In this document: positions 1-6,295 of the stretch, piece by piece
Layout of the letters: every line of letters begins with the position of its first letter
How positions within the stretch are numbered: position 1 is the stretch's first letter
DNA from: VRUE01 sp040904405
GTDB taxonomy: Bacteria > Actinomycetota > Thermoleophilia > Solirubrobacterales > 70-9
Assembly (NCBI GenBank): GCA_040904405.1
Contig: JBBDTK010000142.1
Span: forward strand, 1 to 16,208
DNA: 16,208 nucleotides
Direction of reading: 5' to 3'
The notes under the pieces: model-generated
Told to the model about the DNA's origin: nothing
What the model saw: only the letters and a program-made list of their open reading frames with translations
Databases searched by the model: none
Position numbers and translations under genes: made by a program

Positions 1-58
1 TGTCGGCGACCTCGTCGAGCAGGCGCAGGCAGCGGGCCTTGAACTCGGTCGCCGTCAA
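1..58 (-). CDS. Phd/YefM-type antitoxin, N-terminal fragment (cut by window edge)
   Basis: Only the first 19 codons are visible, reading leftwards from a TTG at 58. They encode M-TATEFKARCLRLLDEVAD. The pattern 'ATEFKARCLxLLDEV' is typical of the N-terminus of Phd/YefM antitoxins, which bind their operator as dimers and neutralise a cognate toxin, often a VapC/Doc-type protein. The TTG follows directly on the TGA stop of the upstream YihY-like gene in the same frame, so no earlier start is possible and translation is probably coupled. No strong Shine-Dalgarno sequence is seen. The toxin partner would lie to the left, outside the window. The family call rests on 19 residues. Confidence 0.6.
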   Translation of the reverse strand, partial: MTATEFKARCLRLLDEVAD

Positions 59-919
59 TCAGCCGCCGCCGGAGTAGGGCAGCTCGCCCGTGTCGTGCAG
101 CTCGTGGCGCAGCGAGTTGAGCACGGCGCCGACGAGCAGCGCCAGGCTGAGCAGGTAGAACCAGAGCAGGGCGATCAGGATGAAGCCGAGGGTCGAGCCG
201 AAGCTCTCGAGGCTGGAGACGTTGGCGAGGTAGAAGGGGAAGGCCCAGTTGGCGATGCCGGCGGTGACGGTGACGAAGGCGGCGCCGGGCCAGACGTCGC
301 GCCAGGGCATGTGCCCTTTCGGCACCGCCCAGTAGATGATGCAGCAGACGGCGAAGACGCTGCCCACGGCGACGGCCAGCAGCAGCGCCGTGTCGATCGC
401 CCTGATGCTGGAGAGGCCGAGCGGCAGTCGGTCGGTGCCGGCGACCAGCGCCGCCTCCATCGCCGGCAGGAAGACGCTGGCCGCGATCAAGAGCACGACC
501 ACGCCGAGCATGGTGAAGGCGAAGCGCTTCTGCTCGACCCAGCCGCGGCTCTCGACGTGGTAGATGCGGCCGAAGGCGGTGTCCATCGCCCCCCAGAAGG
601 AGGCGCCGATCCAGAGCGAGCCGAGGAAGGCGGCGACGCCGATCGTGGTCGAGTTTTCCTCGATCCGATCGAGCGCGTTGCTCAGGGTCTGCTGCTCGGC
701 GTTGGGGAAGAGCCGCTGCAGGTCGTCCAGCACGCCAGTCTCCACCCCCCCGATCTTCAGCACCTGGCCGAATACGAACAGGACCAGAAGCGAAAAGGGG
801 AAGACGGCGAGCAGCAGGTTGTAGGCGACCATCGCCGAGAGCCCGGTGACGTTCTCCCGGTAGGCGCGCTGCCAGAAGGCGCGCAGCCAGGGCTTGGGAT
901 GTCGGAAGGGGCTGGGCAA
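59..919 (-). CDS. YihY/BrkB family inner-membrane protein
   Basis: The 286-residue protein has about six hydrophobic segments (roughly residues 29-54, 91-112, 133-154, 173-199, 206-231 and 241-270) after a short basic N-terminus. The early 'GLSAMVAYNLLLAVFPF' stretch is the hallmark of the YihY/virulence factor BrkB family (once misnamed RNase BN). The family is widespread and of usual length here, but its molecular function is not settled. The start is TTG at 919, preceded by AGGAG at a rather short distance. No other ATG/GTG gives a full first membrane segment. It is transcribed away from the sigma factor gene. Its stop abuts the start of the antitoxin fragment, so the two probably share an mRNA. 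Confidence 0.9.
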   Translation of the reverse strand: MPSPFRHPKPWLRAFWQRAYRENVTGLSAMVAYNLLLAVFPFSLLVLFVFGQVLKIGGVETGVLDDLQRLFPNAEQQTLSNALDRIEENSTTIGVAAFLGSLWIGASFWGAMDTAFGRIYHVESRGWVEQKRFAFTMLGVVVLLIAASVFLPAMEAALVAGTDRLPLGLSSIRAIDTALLLAVAVGSVFAVCCIIYWAVPKGHMPWRDVWPGAAFVTVTAGIANWAFPFYLANVSSLESFGSTLGFILIALLWFYLLSLALLVGAVLNSLRHELHDTGELPYSGGG

Positions 920-934
920 AGTCTCCTGGACTGC

Positions 935-963
935 TTGACTTCAGAAACTGAAGCGCCTAAGAT
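935..963 (+). promoter_or_regulatory. Sigma-70-type promoter for the sigma factor gene
   Basis: TTGACT (935-940) and TAAGAT (958-963) are separated by exactly 17 bp, a near-consensus housekeeping promoter. The expected transcription start is near 970, giving a leader of about 77 nt before the ATG at 1047. It points towards rpoD and lies in the divergent gap with the YihY-like gene. Confidence 0.7.
939..953. promoter_or_regulatory. Dyad inside the promoter spacer (possible operator)
   Basis: CTTCAG-AAA-CTGAAG is a perfect 6-bp inverted repeat with a 3-nt centre. It lies within the spacer between the -35 and -10 boxes and overlaps the end of the -35 box by two bases. A protein bound there would occlude the promoter. 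A binding protein cannot be named from the sequence. Confidence 0.4.
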
Positions 964-989
964 GCGAACAGACGTTTGAGTTTTCCTCC

Positions 990-1013
990 GAGGACCGGGC
1001 CGGTCCTCTTTTT
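990..1013 (+). terminator. Terminator-like hairpin in the rpoD leader (possible attenuator)
   Basis: GAGGACCG (990-997), loop GGC, CGGTCCTC (1001-1008) form an 8-bp GC-rich stem followed by TTTTT (1009-1013), a typical intrinsic terminator layout. It sits about 20 nt after the predicted transcription start and 33 nt before the rpoD ATG. No plus-strand gene lies upstream to be terminated. TCCT at 984-987 could pair with AGGA at 991-994 as a weak competing hairpin. It may attenuate rpoD or make a short leader RNA. Confidence 0.55.
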
Positions 1014-1046
1014 ACGCCGCTAAGCAGAAAGACGGGTGCAGAATAG

Positions 1047-2150
1047 ATGCTGGTTGCTGAGCTTCAGGAGCTCGAGGAGGTCAAAGGGCTGATCCACCGC
1101 GGTCAGCAGCTTGGCGTGCTCACCTTCGGCGACATCTCCACCGCCGTTTCCGAGGTCGACCTCGACGAGTCCGACATCGAGGACCTCTACGGCCACATCG
1201 AGAAGCAGGGGATCGAGCTGGTCGAGGACATGGACCCGGCCCAGAAAGCGGCCGCCGACGCGATGCCCGCCGACACCGGCCGCAAAGGGCGTCGCCGCAA
1301 AGCCGCGATCGACCTCAAACCGGACATGACCACGGACAGCCTGCAGCTGTTCCTCAAGGACATCGGCAAAGTCCGCCTGCTGACCGCCCAGGAGGAGGTC
1401 GAACTGGCCAAGCGGATCGAGCGCGGCGACCTCGACGCGAAGCAGAAAATGGTCGAGTCGAACCTGCGCCTGGTCGTCTCGATCGCCAAGAACTACCGCA
1501 ACCAGGGCCTGCCCTTCCTCGACCTGATCCAGGAGGGGACGCTGGGCCTGGTCCGCGCCGCGGAGAAGTTCGACTACCGCAAGGGCTTCAAGTTCTCCAC
1601 CTACGCGACCTGGTGGATCCGGCAGGCGATCGCTCGCGCCCTGGCCGACAAGGCGCGCACGATCCGGATCCCGGTCCACGTGGTCGAGAAGCTGAACAAG
1701 ATCGGCCGCGCCGAGCGCAAGCTGGTCACCGAGCTGGGCCGCGAGCCGACCCCCGAGGAGATCGCCGACGTGACCGGGATCGACCCCGAGGAGGTCGACT
1801 CGATCAAGCGCTCCGCCCAGGCCCCGGTCTCGCTGGAGAAGCCGGTCGGCGACGAGGAGGAGTCGGAGTTCGGCCAGTTCATCGCCGACGAGAAGGCCGA
1901 GTCGCCCTTCGACCGCGCCGCCGACCTGCTGACCAAAGAGGCGCTCAAGGAAGCGCTGGAGAACCTCTCCTACCGCGAGCGCCGCGTGCTCGAACTTCGC
2001 TACGGGCTCGGCGGCGAGCACCCGCGCACGCTGGACGAGGTCGGCCGCACCTTCAACGTCACCCGCGAGCGGATCCGCCAGATCGAGAACCAGAGCCTCA
2101 AAAAGCTCCAGCAGCTGGGCGAAGCGCAAAAGCTGCGCGAAGTGACCTGA
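1047..2150 (+). CDS. rpoD: Primary RNA polymerase sigma factor (RpoD/SigA)
   Basis: This 367-residue group 1 sigma-70 factor directs core RNA polymerase to housekeeping promoters. Region 1.1 is seen at about residues 1-60 (LQELEEVKGLIHRGQQ, then the DIEDLYGHIEKQGIE stretch). A short acidic/basic linker follows, then region 1.2 (97-128), region 2 with the core-binding and -10 recognition helices (about 134-204, including 'FSTYATWWIRQAI'), region 3 (about 214-290) and region 4 with the -35 helix-turn-helix (about 304-358, 'VTRERIRQIENQSLKKL'). Region 1.1 and the lack of a long non-conserved insert fit a compact primary factor. The ATG at 1047 gives a full region 1.1; the ribosome site before it is weak. 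A promoter, a dyad and a terminator-like hairpin precede the gene. Confidence 0.97.
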   Translation: MLVAELQELEEVKGLIHRGQQLGVLTFGDISTAVSEVDLDESDIEDLYGHIEKQGIELVEDMDPAQKAAADAMPADTGRKGRRRKAAIDLKPDMTTDSLQLFLKDIGKVRLLTAQEEVELAKRIERGDLDAKQKMVESNLRLVVSIAKNYRNQGLPFLDLIQEGTLGLVRAAEKFDYRKGFKFSTYATWWIRQAIARALADKARTIRIPVHVVEKLNKIGRAERKLVTELGREPTPEEIADVTGIDPEEVDSIKRSAQAPVSLEKPVGDEEESEFGQFIADEKAESPFDRAADLLTKEALKEALENLSYRERRVLELRYGLGGEHPRTLDEVGRTFNVTRERIRQIENQSLKKLQQLGEAQKLREVT

Positions 2151-2175
2151 GCTTCGACGGTCCAGAAACGCCGCG

Positions 2176-2466
2176 TCAGCCGAAGAGCCGCGATGCGGCG
2201 AACAGGGTGACGACGATGCCGCCGCCCTGGATCATCAGCCGCTGCATGCGCTGGAAGCCCTCGCCCATCTCCCTCCGCACCGCGGTGAATTCGTCGGCCA
2301 GCTTGGCGTCGACCCGGTTGAATTCCGCGGTCATGCTCTCGGCCTGACGCTCGAGCTTGGCGTCGACCCGGTTGAAGCCGTTGTCCATGCGACGACTGAG
2401 GTCGTCGATCTTCGCGTTGACATCTTCCGGGTGGGGCTCGTTCCGGCTGTGCGCCATGGCGCTCAT
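2176..2466 (-). CDS. Small coiled-coil protein with C-terminal membrane anchor
   Basis: The 96-residue protein is hydrophilic and heptad-like from about residue 14 to 77, with FNRVDAKL at 31-38 and again at 49-56. A hydrophobic tail (about 78-95, MIQGGGIVVTLFAASRLFG) could span the membrane once. The DNA carries a perfect 23-bp direct repeat (2300-2322 and 2354-2376, 54-bp period) encoding the repeated motif. The architecture resembles small coiled-coil/tail-anchor proteins such as XhlA-like ones, but I do not recognise a specific family and infer no function. ATG at 2466 is the outermost start; ATG four codons in is equally possible and neither has a clear ribosome site. It converges on rpoD with a 25-bp gap. 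Confidence 0.65.
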   Translation of the reverse strand: MSAMAHSRNEPHPEDVNAKIDDLSRRMDNGFNRVDAKLERQAESMTAEFNRVDAKLADEFTAVRREMGEGFQRMQRLMIQGGGIVVTLFAASRLFG

Positions 2467-2485
2467 GATCGCAGCTTAAACATTT

Positions 2486-2629
2486 CTACGTCGCCTTCCG
2501 TCGCGATTCCGATCGGGATACCAAGCCGACAGCAGGGCTGATCTCTCCCCCCTCGAGGGCGAAAGACGGGCGCACAGTGCGCAATATGCGCGTTTCGACG
2601 TAGAGCGCACTACGCACTGAGGTGATCAC
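2486..2629 (-). CDS. Possible 47-residue small ORF with strong ribosome site
   Basis: A GTG at 2629 is preceded by a perfect AGGAGG (2635-2640 read on the minus strand) with a 5-nt spacer. The frame then stays open for 47 codons to a TAG at 2486. The product (starting VITSVRSALYVETRILRTV, ending in a basic tail) matches nothing I recognise. It lies between the decayed XRE regulator and the coiled-coil gene in the same orientation. It could be the tail of a decayed operon or chance; only the ribosome site argues for it. Confidence 0.28.
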   Translation of the reverse strand: MITSVRSALYVETRILRTVRPSFALEGGEISPAVGLVSRSESRRKAT

Positions 2630-2661
2630 CGCAACCTCCTGGTCGTAGGTGACCTGGAGAG

Positions 2662-2787
2662 CTACCTGAAGCGCTGGCGCTCGACGTCCCAGACGACTCC
2701 GTCGCAGAGTTCCGCGGGCCGGACGTCGAGGGCAGTGGCCAGCTTGACCAGAGTGCCGAGGCGCGGTTCGCAACCGCCTCGCGTAGG
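2662..2787 (-). pseudogene. XRE/HTH regulator, C-terminal remnant
   Basis: In the frame ending at TAG 2662-2664, the stretch GGCEPRLGTLVKLATALDV followed by RPAELCDGVVWDVERQRFR matches the last helices of an XRE/Cro-type helix-turn-helix domain (usual form '...ERGxxxPRLGTLxKLAxALxVxPAEL'). An in-frame TGA at 2788-2790 lies just upstream. The DNA before it encodes FDELTYAR in another frame, which could be an earlier part of the same domain (compare 'QEELAYRA') joined after an internal deletion and frame change. No start codon or intact recognition helix remains, so it is called a remnant. The rest of the 2467-2886 gap holds the doubtful mini-ORF and nothing else convincing. Confidence 0.6.
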
Positions 2788-2886
2788 TCAGCTCGTCGAA
2801 CAGCCTATTCACAACCGGAGCCGTAGTGACCGAAGGCGGCAGCGATCCGTCCCGGCGAGGGTGGCACGCGGTAGCCTGCGGCCTCG

Positions 2887-3903
2887 ATGGAATCTGCCGA
2901 CGAGCGCGCGCAGCCGAGCAAGCCCGACCGCAACCTGGCGCTCGAGCTGGTGCGGGTGACCGAGGCGGCGGCGCTGGCCGCGGCCCGCTGGGTCGGCCGC
3001 GGCGACAAGATCGCCGCCGACCAGGCGGCCGTGGACGCAATGCGATTCGTGCTCGACTCGGTCGCGATGGACGGGATGGTCGTGATCGGCGAGGGCGAGA
3101 AGGACGAGGCGCCGATGCTCTACAACGGCGAGCAGATCGGCGACGGGACGCCGCCGGTGGTCGACATCGCCGTCGACCCGCTGGAGGGGACGCGGCTCTG
3201 CGCGCTCGGCATGCCCAGCGCCCTGGCGGTGATCGCCCTGGCCGAGCGCGGCACGATGTTCGACCCCGGCCCCTGCGTCTACATGGAGAAGATCGCCGGC
3301 GGCGAGGAGATCGCCGACCTGCTCGACCTCGACCGGCCGCTGCCCGAGACGCTGAAGCTGATCGCCGAGCGCAAGGACGGCAGCGTCGGCGACGTCACCG
3401 TGGTGATGCTCGACCGGCCGCGCCACGAGGAGGCGATGCGCGAAGTGCGCGAGGCCGGCGGGCGGATCCGCCTGATCGCCGACGGCGACGTCTCCGCCGC
3501 CCTGCTGGCGGTCTCCGACCGCTCCCCCGTCGACCTGCTCTGGGGGATCGGCGGCACGCCCGAGGGCGTGCTCTCCGCCGCGGCGCTGAAGTCGATGGGC
3601 GGCCAGCAGCTCGGCCGGCTCTGGCCGCGCGACGAGGGCGAGCGCAGCGCCGCGCTCGAGGGCGGCTACGACCTCGACCAGGTCCTCACGGCCGACGACC
3701 TCTGCTCCGGCGAGGACGTCTTCTTCTCCGCCAGCGGCGTCACCGACGGCGACGTCCTGCAGGGCGTCCGCTACCGCGGCCCCGGCGCCAGCACCGAATC
3801 GCTGGTGATGCGCTCCCGCTCGGGCACCGTGCGCCGCGTCCAGGCCCGCCACGACCGCGCCAAGCTGCGCGAGATCAGCGGCGGCGGCGAGCGCTACGGC
3901 TAG
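2887..3903 (+). CDS. glpX: Class II fructose-1,6-bisphosphatase (GlpX type)
   Basis: The 338-residue protein is predicted to hydrolyse fructose 1,6-bisphosphate to fructose 6-phosphate and phosphate in the cytosol, the committing step of gluconeogenesis. Class II enzymes are the usual FBPase in actinomycetes. Visible signatures are GEGEKDEAPM (68-77), the metal-binding DPLEGTR (97-103, equivalent to the family's 'DPIDGT'), IADGDVSAAL (197-206) and GGTPEGVLSAAALK (222-235). Length matches the family. The ATG at 2887 leads into the conserved 'RNLALELVRVTEAAALAAARWVGRGDK' region after a 15-residue lead; the ribosome site is weak. It stands alone, with no cotranscribed neighbour evident. Confidence 0.95.
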   Translation: MESADERAQPSKPDRNLALELVRVTEAAALAAARWVGRGDKIAADQAAVDAMRFVLDSVAMDGMVVIGEGEKDEAPMLYNGEQIGDGTPPVVDIAVDPLEGTRLCALGMPSALAVIALAERGTMFDPGPCVYMEKIAGGEEIADLLDLDRPLPETLKLIAERKDGSVGDVTVVMLDRPRHEEAMREVREAGGRIRLIADGDVSAALLAVSDRSPVDLLWGIGGTPEGVLSAAALKSMGGQQLGRLWPRDEGERSAALEGGYDLDQVLTADDLCSGEDVFFSASGVTDGDVLQGVRYRGPGASTESLVMRSRSGTVRRVQARHDRAKLREISGGGERYG

Positions 3904-3996
3904 CCGGCAGATCCACTGAAATACTCCGGCGGTCCCAATGCAAGTACCAGGGCGCCTCCGGAAGCTCGAGTTCGACGGGCGGCGACTCGCGCCCGG

Positions 3997-4290
3997 TCAG
4001 CCGAAGCGGTCGGCGTTCCGCAGCGCTCGCGCCTGCCGCGCGCCCCACCAATGCTGCAGATCGTCCAGGTCGATCGGGAGCAGCTCGTCCACTTCGACGT
4101 TGCTCAGATCCCCCATCGTCCGGAAGAGGTGGGGGAGCGCCTCGCTGCTCGGATCGACTCCGTAGCGCCGCATGTACAGCGCCACCCCCTCCTCGACCGA
4201 AACCCCGCCTTCTTCGTCGATCGCCTTGACGTCGAAGTAGTCGCGCATCTCGCCGCGCTCGGCCATGACCTTGAGCTTCATCGCCATGCG
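3997..4290 (-). pseudogene. AbiEii/DUF1814-like nucleotidyltransferase, C-terminal remnant
   Basis: From about 4290 the minus frame encodes MAMKLKVMAERGEMRDYFDV and continues to a TGA at 3997. 'MKLxxMAxRGxxRDyxDv' followed by a helical C-terminal part is characteristic of AbiEii/AbiGii-type (DUF1814) nucleotidyltransferase toxins. The upstream catalytic half (the GG-12-DxD nucleotidyltransferase core) is missing, because the fic gene begins at 4354 on the other strand. The frame stays open to a TTG at 4347, but those first 20 residues show no family resemblance. Without the catalytic part it should be inactive. A near-identical DNA stretch at 6330-6349 encodes the same MKLKVM and may mark the lost half. 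Confidence 0.6.
4264..4283. repeat. 20-bp direct repeat, left copy
   Basis: CATGACCTTGAGCTTCATCG matches 6330-6349 at 19 of 20 positions in the same orientation. It encodes MKLKVM of the AbiEii remnant on the minus strand. The two copies bracket about 2.05 kb holding fic, the VapC remnant and the VapBC pair. Confidence 0.6.
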
Positions 4291-4325
4291 GCGGGTCAGC
4301 CGGCCAGGGAACGGGCGAGCGGTCG

Positions 4326-4355
4326 ATGACACATTGATATATAACAATGTGTCAT
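4326..4355. promoter_or_regulatory. Palindromic operator/promoter over the fic start codon
   Basis: ATGACACATTG (4326-4336) and CAATGTGTCAT (4345-4355) form a perfect 11-bp inverted repeat around the AT-only centre ATATATAA. The centre contains plausible -10 hexamers (TATATA or TATAAC). The right arm includes the first two bases of the fic ATG at 4354. With no Shine-Dalgarno sequence, this suggests a leaderless or nearly leaderless transcript whose promoter is covered by a dimeric repressor. No -35 box is obvious. Confidence 0.6.
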
Positions 4356-5535
4356 GGCCGTCTTCCGTGTACCCACGCTCGAGAGCGACGAACGCGAAGT
4401 TCTAGCCCTCATCGACAAGCTCCGCGAGGAGCTTCGCGATCGCGTGGCCGAGCCCAGGCGCTGGAACGGATCGCTGCGTCGCATGAGCTTTGCCAAGGCA
4501 GTGCAGGGCTCAAACAGCATTGAGGGCTACGACGCTTCTCTAGATGACGTCGTGGCGGCGGTGGATGGGGAACCGACCGCCCACGCCAACGCGCAAACCG
4601 AGGAGGCCCTGGTCGGCTATCGCGACGCAATGACCTACGTCCTCCAGATCGCCGACGACCAGATGATGAACGTCGATAAAGGCCTGCTGAAGGGGCTCCA
4701 TTTCATGATGCTCAAGCACGACCTCGACAAGAACCCGGGACGTTGGCGACCAGGGTCGATCTTCGTCCGGCGGGAATCGACCGGCGAGATCGTTTACGAA
4801 GGGCCAGACCACGAACTCATTCCGGGCCTCATCGAGGGGATGCTGGACCAGCTGGAGGAAGACGACTACCACGTAATCGTGAAGGCTGCGATGGCTCATC
4901 TAAACCTAGTGATGATCCATCCGTTCAGTGACGGCAACGGCCGCATGGCCAGGTGCCTGCAGACCTTGGTCCTGGCGCGCGACCAAATCGTCGTGCCGGT
5001 CTTCTCCAGTATTGAGGAGTTTTTGGGTCGCAACACGCAGACCTACTACGAGGCCCTGGGAGACGTAGGGCAGGGCTCCTGGCACCCGGGGAACGATGCG
5101 CGTCCGTGGGTGCGTTTCTGCCTACGAGCCCACTTCCTACAGGCGCGCACGCTGTTGCAGCGGCGCAAAGAGATCGAGAGCGTGTGGTTGGCCTGTTTCG
5201 AGCTAGTGGAGAAACACAAACTCTCTGAGCGCTGCACCGCTGCAATGATGGATGCCGCTTACGGCTTTCGGGTGCGGCGGCGCAGCTATCAGCATGCCGC
5301 TCTGCTCTCCTGGGGCGAAGAGGTCCGCGACGTAACCGCCTCCCGCGACCTGAAAGCGATGGTTCAGAAGGGATTGCTCGTGCCTGTGGGGGAGCGGCGC
5401 AACCGCCACTACCTCGCGAGCGACGAACTGAAAGCCATTCGCGAAAATGTCCGCGCTCAGCGGGCGCCACGCGAGGAACGTGACCCCTTCGACATCGTTC
5501 GCCGTGGAGAGCAGCTGAGTCTCCCCGGCGCCTAA
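4354..5535 (+). CDS. Fic-domain AMP transferase with N-terminal inhibitory motif
   Basis: The 393-residue protein carries the complete Fic motif HPFSDGNGRMAR at 189-200, including the catalytic His190-equivalent and the GNGR anion site. These enzymes usually transfer AMP from ATP to a Ser, Thr or Tyr of a target protein. SNSIEG at 53-58 fits the inhibitory helix pattern [S/T]xxxE[G/N] placed N-terminal to the core, so this is a class II, self-inhibited Fic protein needing no separate antitoxin. Residues about 280-362 look like a winged-helix domain, which could bind DNA such as the palindrome at its own start. Codon use includes CTA, TCT and other AT-richer codons that are rarer in rpoD or glpX, suggesting transfer. 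No ribosome site precedes the ATG. Targets are unknown. Confidence 0.93.
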   Translation: MAVFRVPTLESDEREVLALIDKLREELRDRVAEPRRWNGSLRRMSFAKAVQGSNSIEGYDASLDDVVAAVDGEPTAHANAQTEEALVGYRDAMTYVLQIADDQMMNVDKGLLKGLHFMMLKHDLDKNPGRWRPGSIFVRRESTGEIVYEGPDHELIPGLIEGMLDQLEEDDYHVIVKAAMAHLNLVMIHPFSDGNGRMARCLQTLVLARDQIVVPVFSSIEEFLGRNTQTYYEALGDVGQGSWHPGNDARPWVRFCLRAHFLQARTLLQRRKEIESVWLACFELVEKHKLSERCTAAMMDAAYGFRVRRRSYQHAALLSWGEEVRDVTASRDLKAMVQKGLLVPVGERRNRHYLASDELKAIRENVRAQRAPREERDPFDIVRRGEQLSLPGA

Positions 5536-5541
5536 ATCAGG

Positions 5542-5643
5542 TGTTGCCGTCGGCACGCCGATCTGCTCGGCCTCGGCGATCCGCCGGTCCGCGCCCGGGC
5601 TGAGGTGGCCGGTCTCACCCGCCCACCAGGCCCTGAGCGGGGG
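5542..5643 (-). pseudogene. VapC/PIN-domain toxin remnant
   Basis: The minus frame encodes LRAWWAGETGHLSPGADRR followed by IAEAEQIGVPTAT. This closely follows the segment just after the first catalytic Asp of one PIN-toxin subgroup (usual form '...LLWWxxGxxxLSPxAxxxIxxAdeigVsxxT'). The preceding 'LDTH' strand and everything after the second strand are absent. The fragment lies between the ends of fic and the intact vapC-like gene. It is a short scrap with no sign of expression; the call rests on the residue pattern only. Confidence 0.5.
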
Positions 5644-5650
5644 CTGGTTG

Positions 5651-6061
5651 CTATGAGCGAAAGGGGTTCTCGACCCGCACGCCACCGTAATCCTGGTCGT
5701 GGCTGAGGTCCTCGGAGAGGACGGTTTGGCAGCCGAGTGAGCGGGCCGCCTCGAGGATCGCGGCGTCCCAGTAGGAGATCTGGAAGCGCTGGCAGGTGGC
5801 GATCGCGGCGAGCATCACGTCGCCCGTGATCTCGGCCAGCGGAAAGCGAAGAAAGGACTCGACCAGCCTCGCCGCCTGCTCGTGGGCGAGAGGGTCGGGT
5901 CGGCTCTTCCGGGTCGCCTGCACGTAGAACTCCTGCAGAACCTGGACCGAGAGGGCGAGGTCCCGCTCCGCCAGGATGCCGCGGGCACACTCGGCCTTGT
6001 GGCGCTCCTGGGGATCGCGCGAGACGGCGTAGAGCAGGATGTTGGTGTCAGCGAACCGCAC
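5651..6061 (-). CDS. VapC-type PIN-domain toxin (endoribonuclease)
   Basis: The 136-residue protein begins VRFADTNILLYAVSRD. Four acidic residues expected in a PIN active site are present: Asp5, Glu44 (LQEFY), Asp99 (SYWDA) and Asp118 (SEDL). VapC toxins cleave RNA in a Mg-dependent way, often tRNA, and are silenced by the VapB partner. The GTG at 6061 is chosen because it starts the protein exactly at the first beta strand. The frame is open further upstream, but that sequence overlaps the antitoxin in another frame and is low-complexity. The start lies 14 nt inside the end of the antitoxin gene, the usual coupled arrangement. All catalytic residues are intact, so it is likely active. Confidence 0.9.
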   Translation of the reverse strand: MRFADTNILLYAVSRDPQERHKAECARGILAERDLALSVQVLQEFYVQATRKSRPDPLAHEQAARLVESFLRFPLAEITGDVMLAAIATCQRFQISYWDAAILEAARSLGCQTVLSEDLSHDQDYGGVRVENPFRS

Positions 6062-6287
6062 GCTCGTGCAGCCGCTCGCGGTCGAGGCGGTCGGCGGCGC
6101 GGAAGCGGCCGACTTCGCCGAAGACCTGGTCCTGCAGCGCCTCGAGCCGGGATAACTCCGCCCGGCGCTCGCCCAGCGAGCGCTGGACGCCGGCGACGAG
6201 GGCGCTGACGGAGCTGCCCCCTTCGGCAGCGCGAATCCTGGCAAGCCGGTAGACGTCCTCGGGCACGGCAACCGTAATGTTTTTCAT
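6048..6287 (-). CDS. VapB-like ribbon-helix-helix antitoxin
   Basis: The 79-residue protein starts MKNITVAVPEDVYRLARIRA, the pattern of a ribbon-helix-helix (CopG/Arc-like) DNA-binding domain: one beta strand, then two helices (to about residue 40). A charged C-terminal half rich in Arg and Glu should wrap the toxin. Its end overlaps the start of the PIN toxin by 14 nt, so the two form a type II toxin-antitoxin operon. The ATG at 6287 is chosen because it places the strand at the N-terminus. The frame continues open upstream, where it runs into an unrelated MKLKVM-containing scrap. There is no ribosome site, and a -10 box lies 8 nt upstream, so the message may be leaderless. Confidence 0.85.
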   Translation of the reverse strand: MKNITVAVPEDVYRLARIRAAEGGSSVSALVAGVQRSLGERRAELSRLEALQDQVFGEVGRFRAADRLDRERLHERAVR

Positions 6288-6295
6288 AGCTTCAC

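Noticed and set aside
1020..2129. Long open frame antisense to the sigma factor gene
   Set aside because: Low-complexity Leu/Val/Asp/Gly-rich translation produced by GC-rich codons of rpoD; no family pattern.
2576..2610. AGTGCGC / GCGCACT inverted repeat as an attachment site or operator
   Set aside because: Short arms of common GC-rich sequence with a long loop; no integrase or second copy.
2809..3852. Long antisense frame and a plus-strand alternative frame over glpX
   Set aside because: Arg/Ala/Gly/His-rich shadows of an unmistakable GlpX gene.
3997..4347. Intact 116-residue AbiEii-type toxin starting at TTG 4347
   Set aside because: The nucleotidyltransferase core is absent and the first 20 residues come from the fic operator region.
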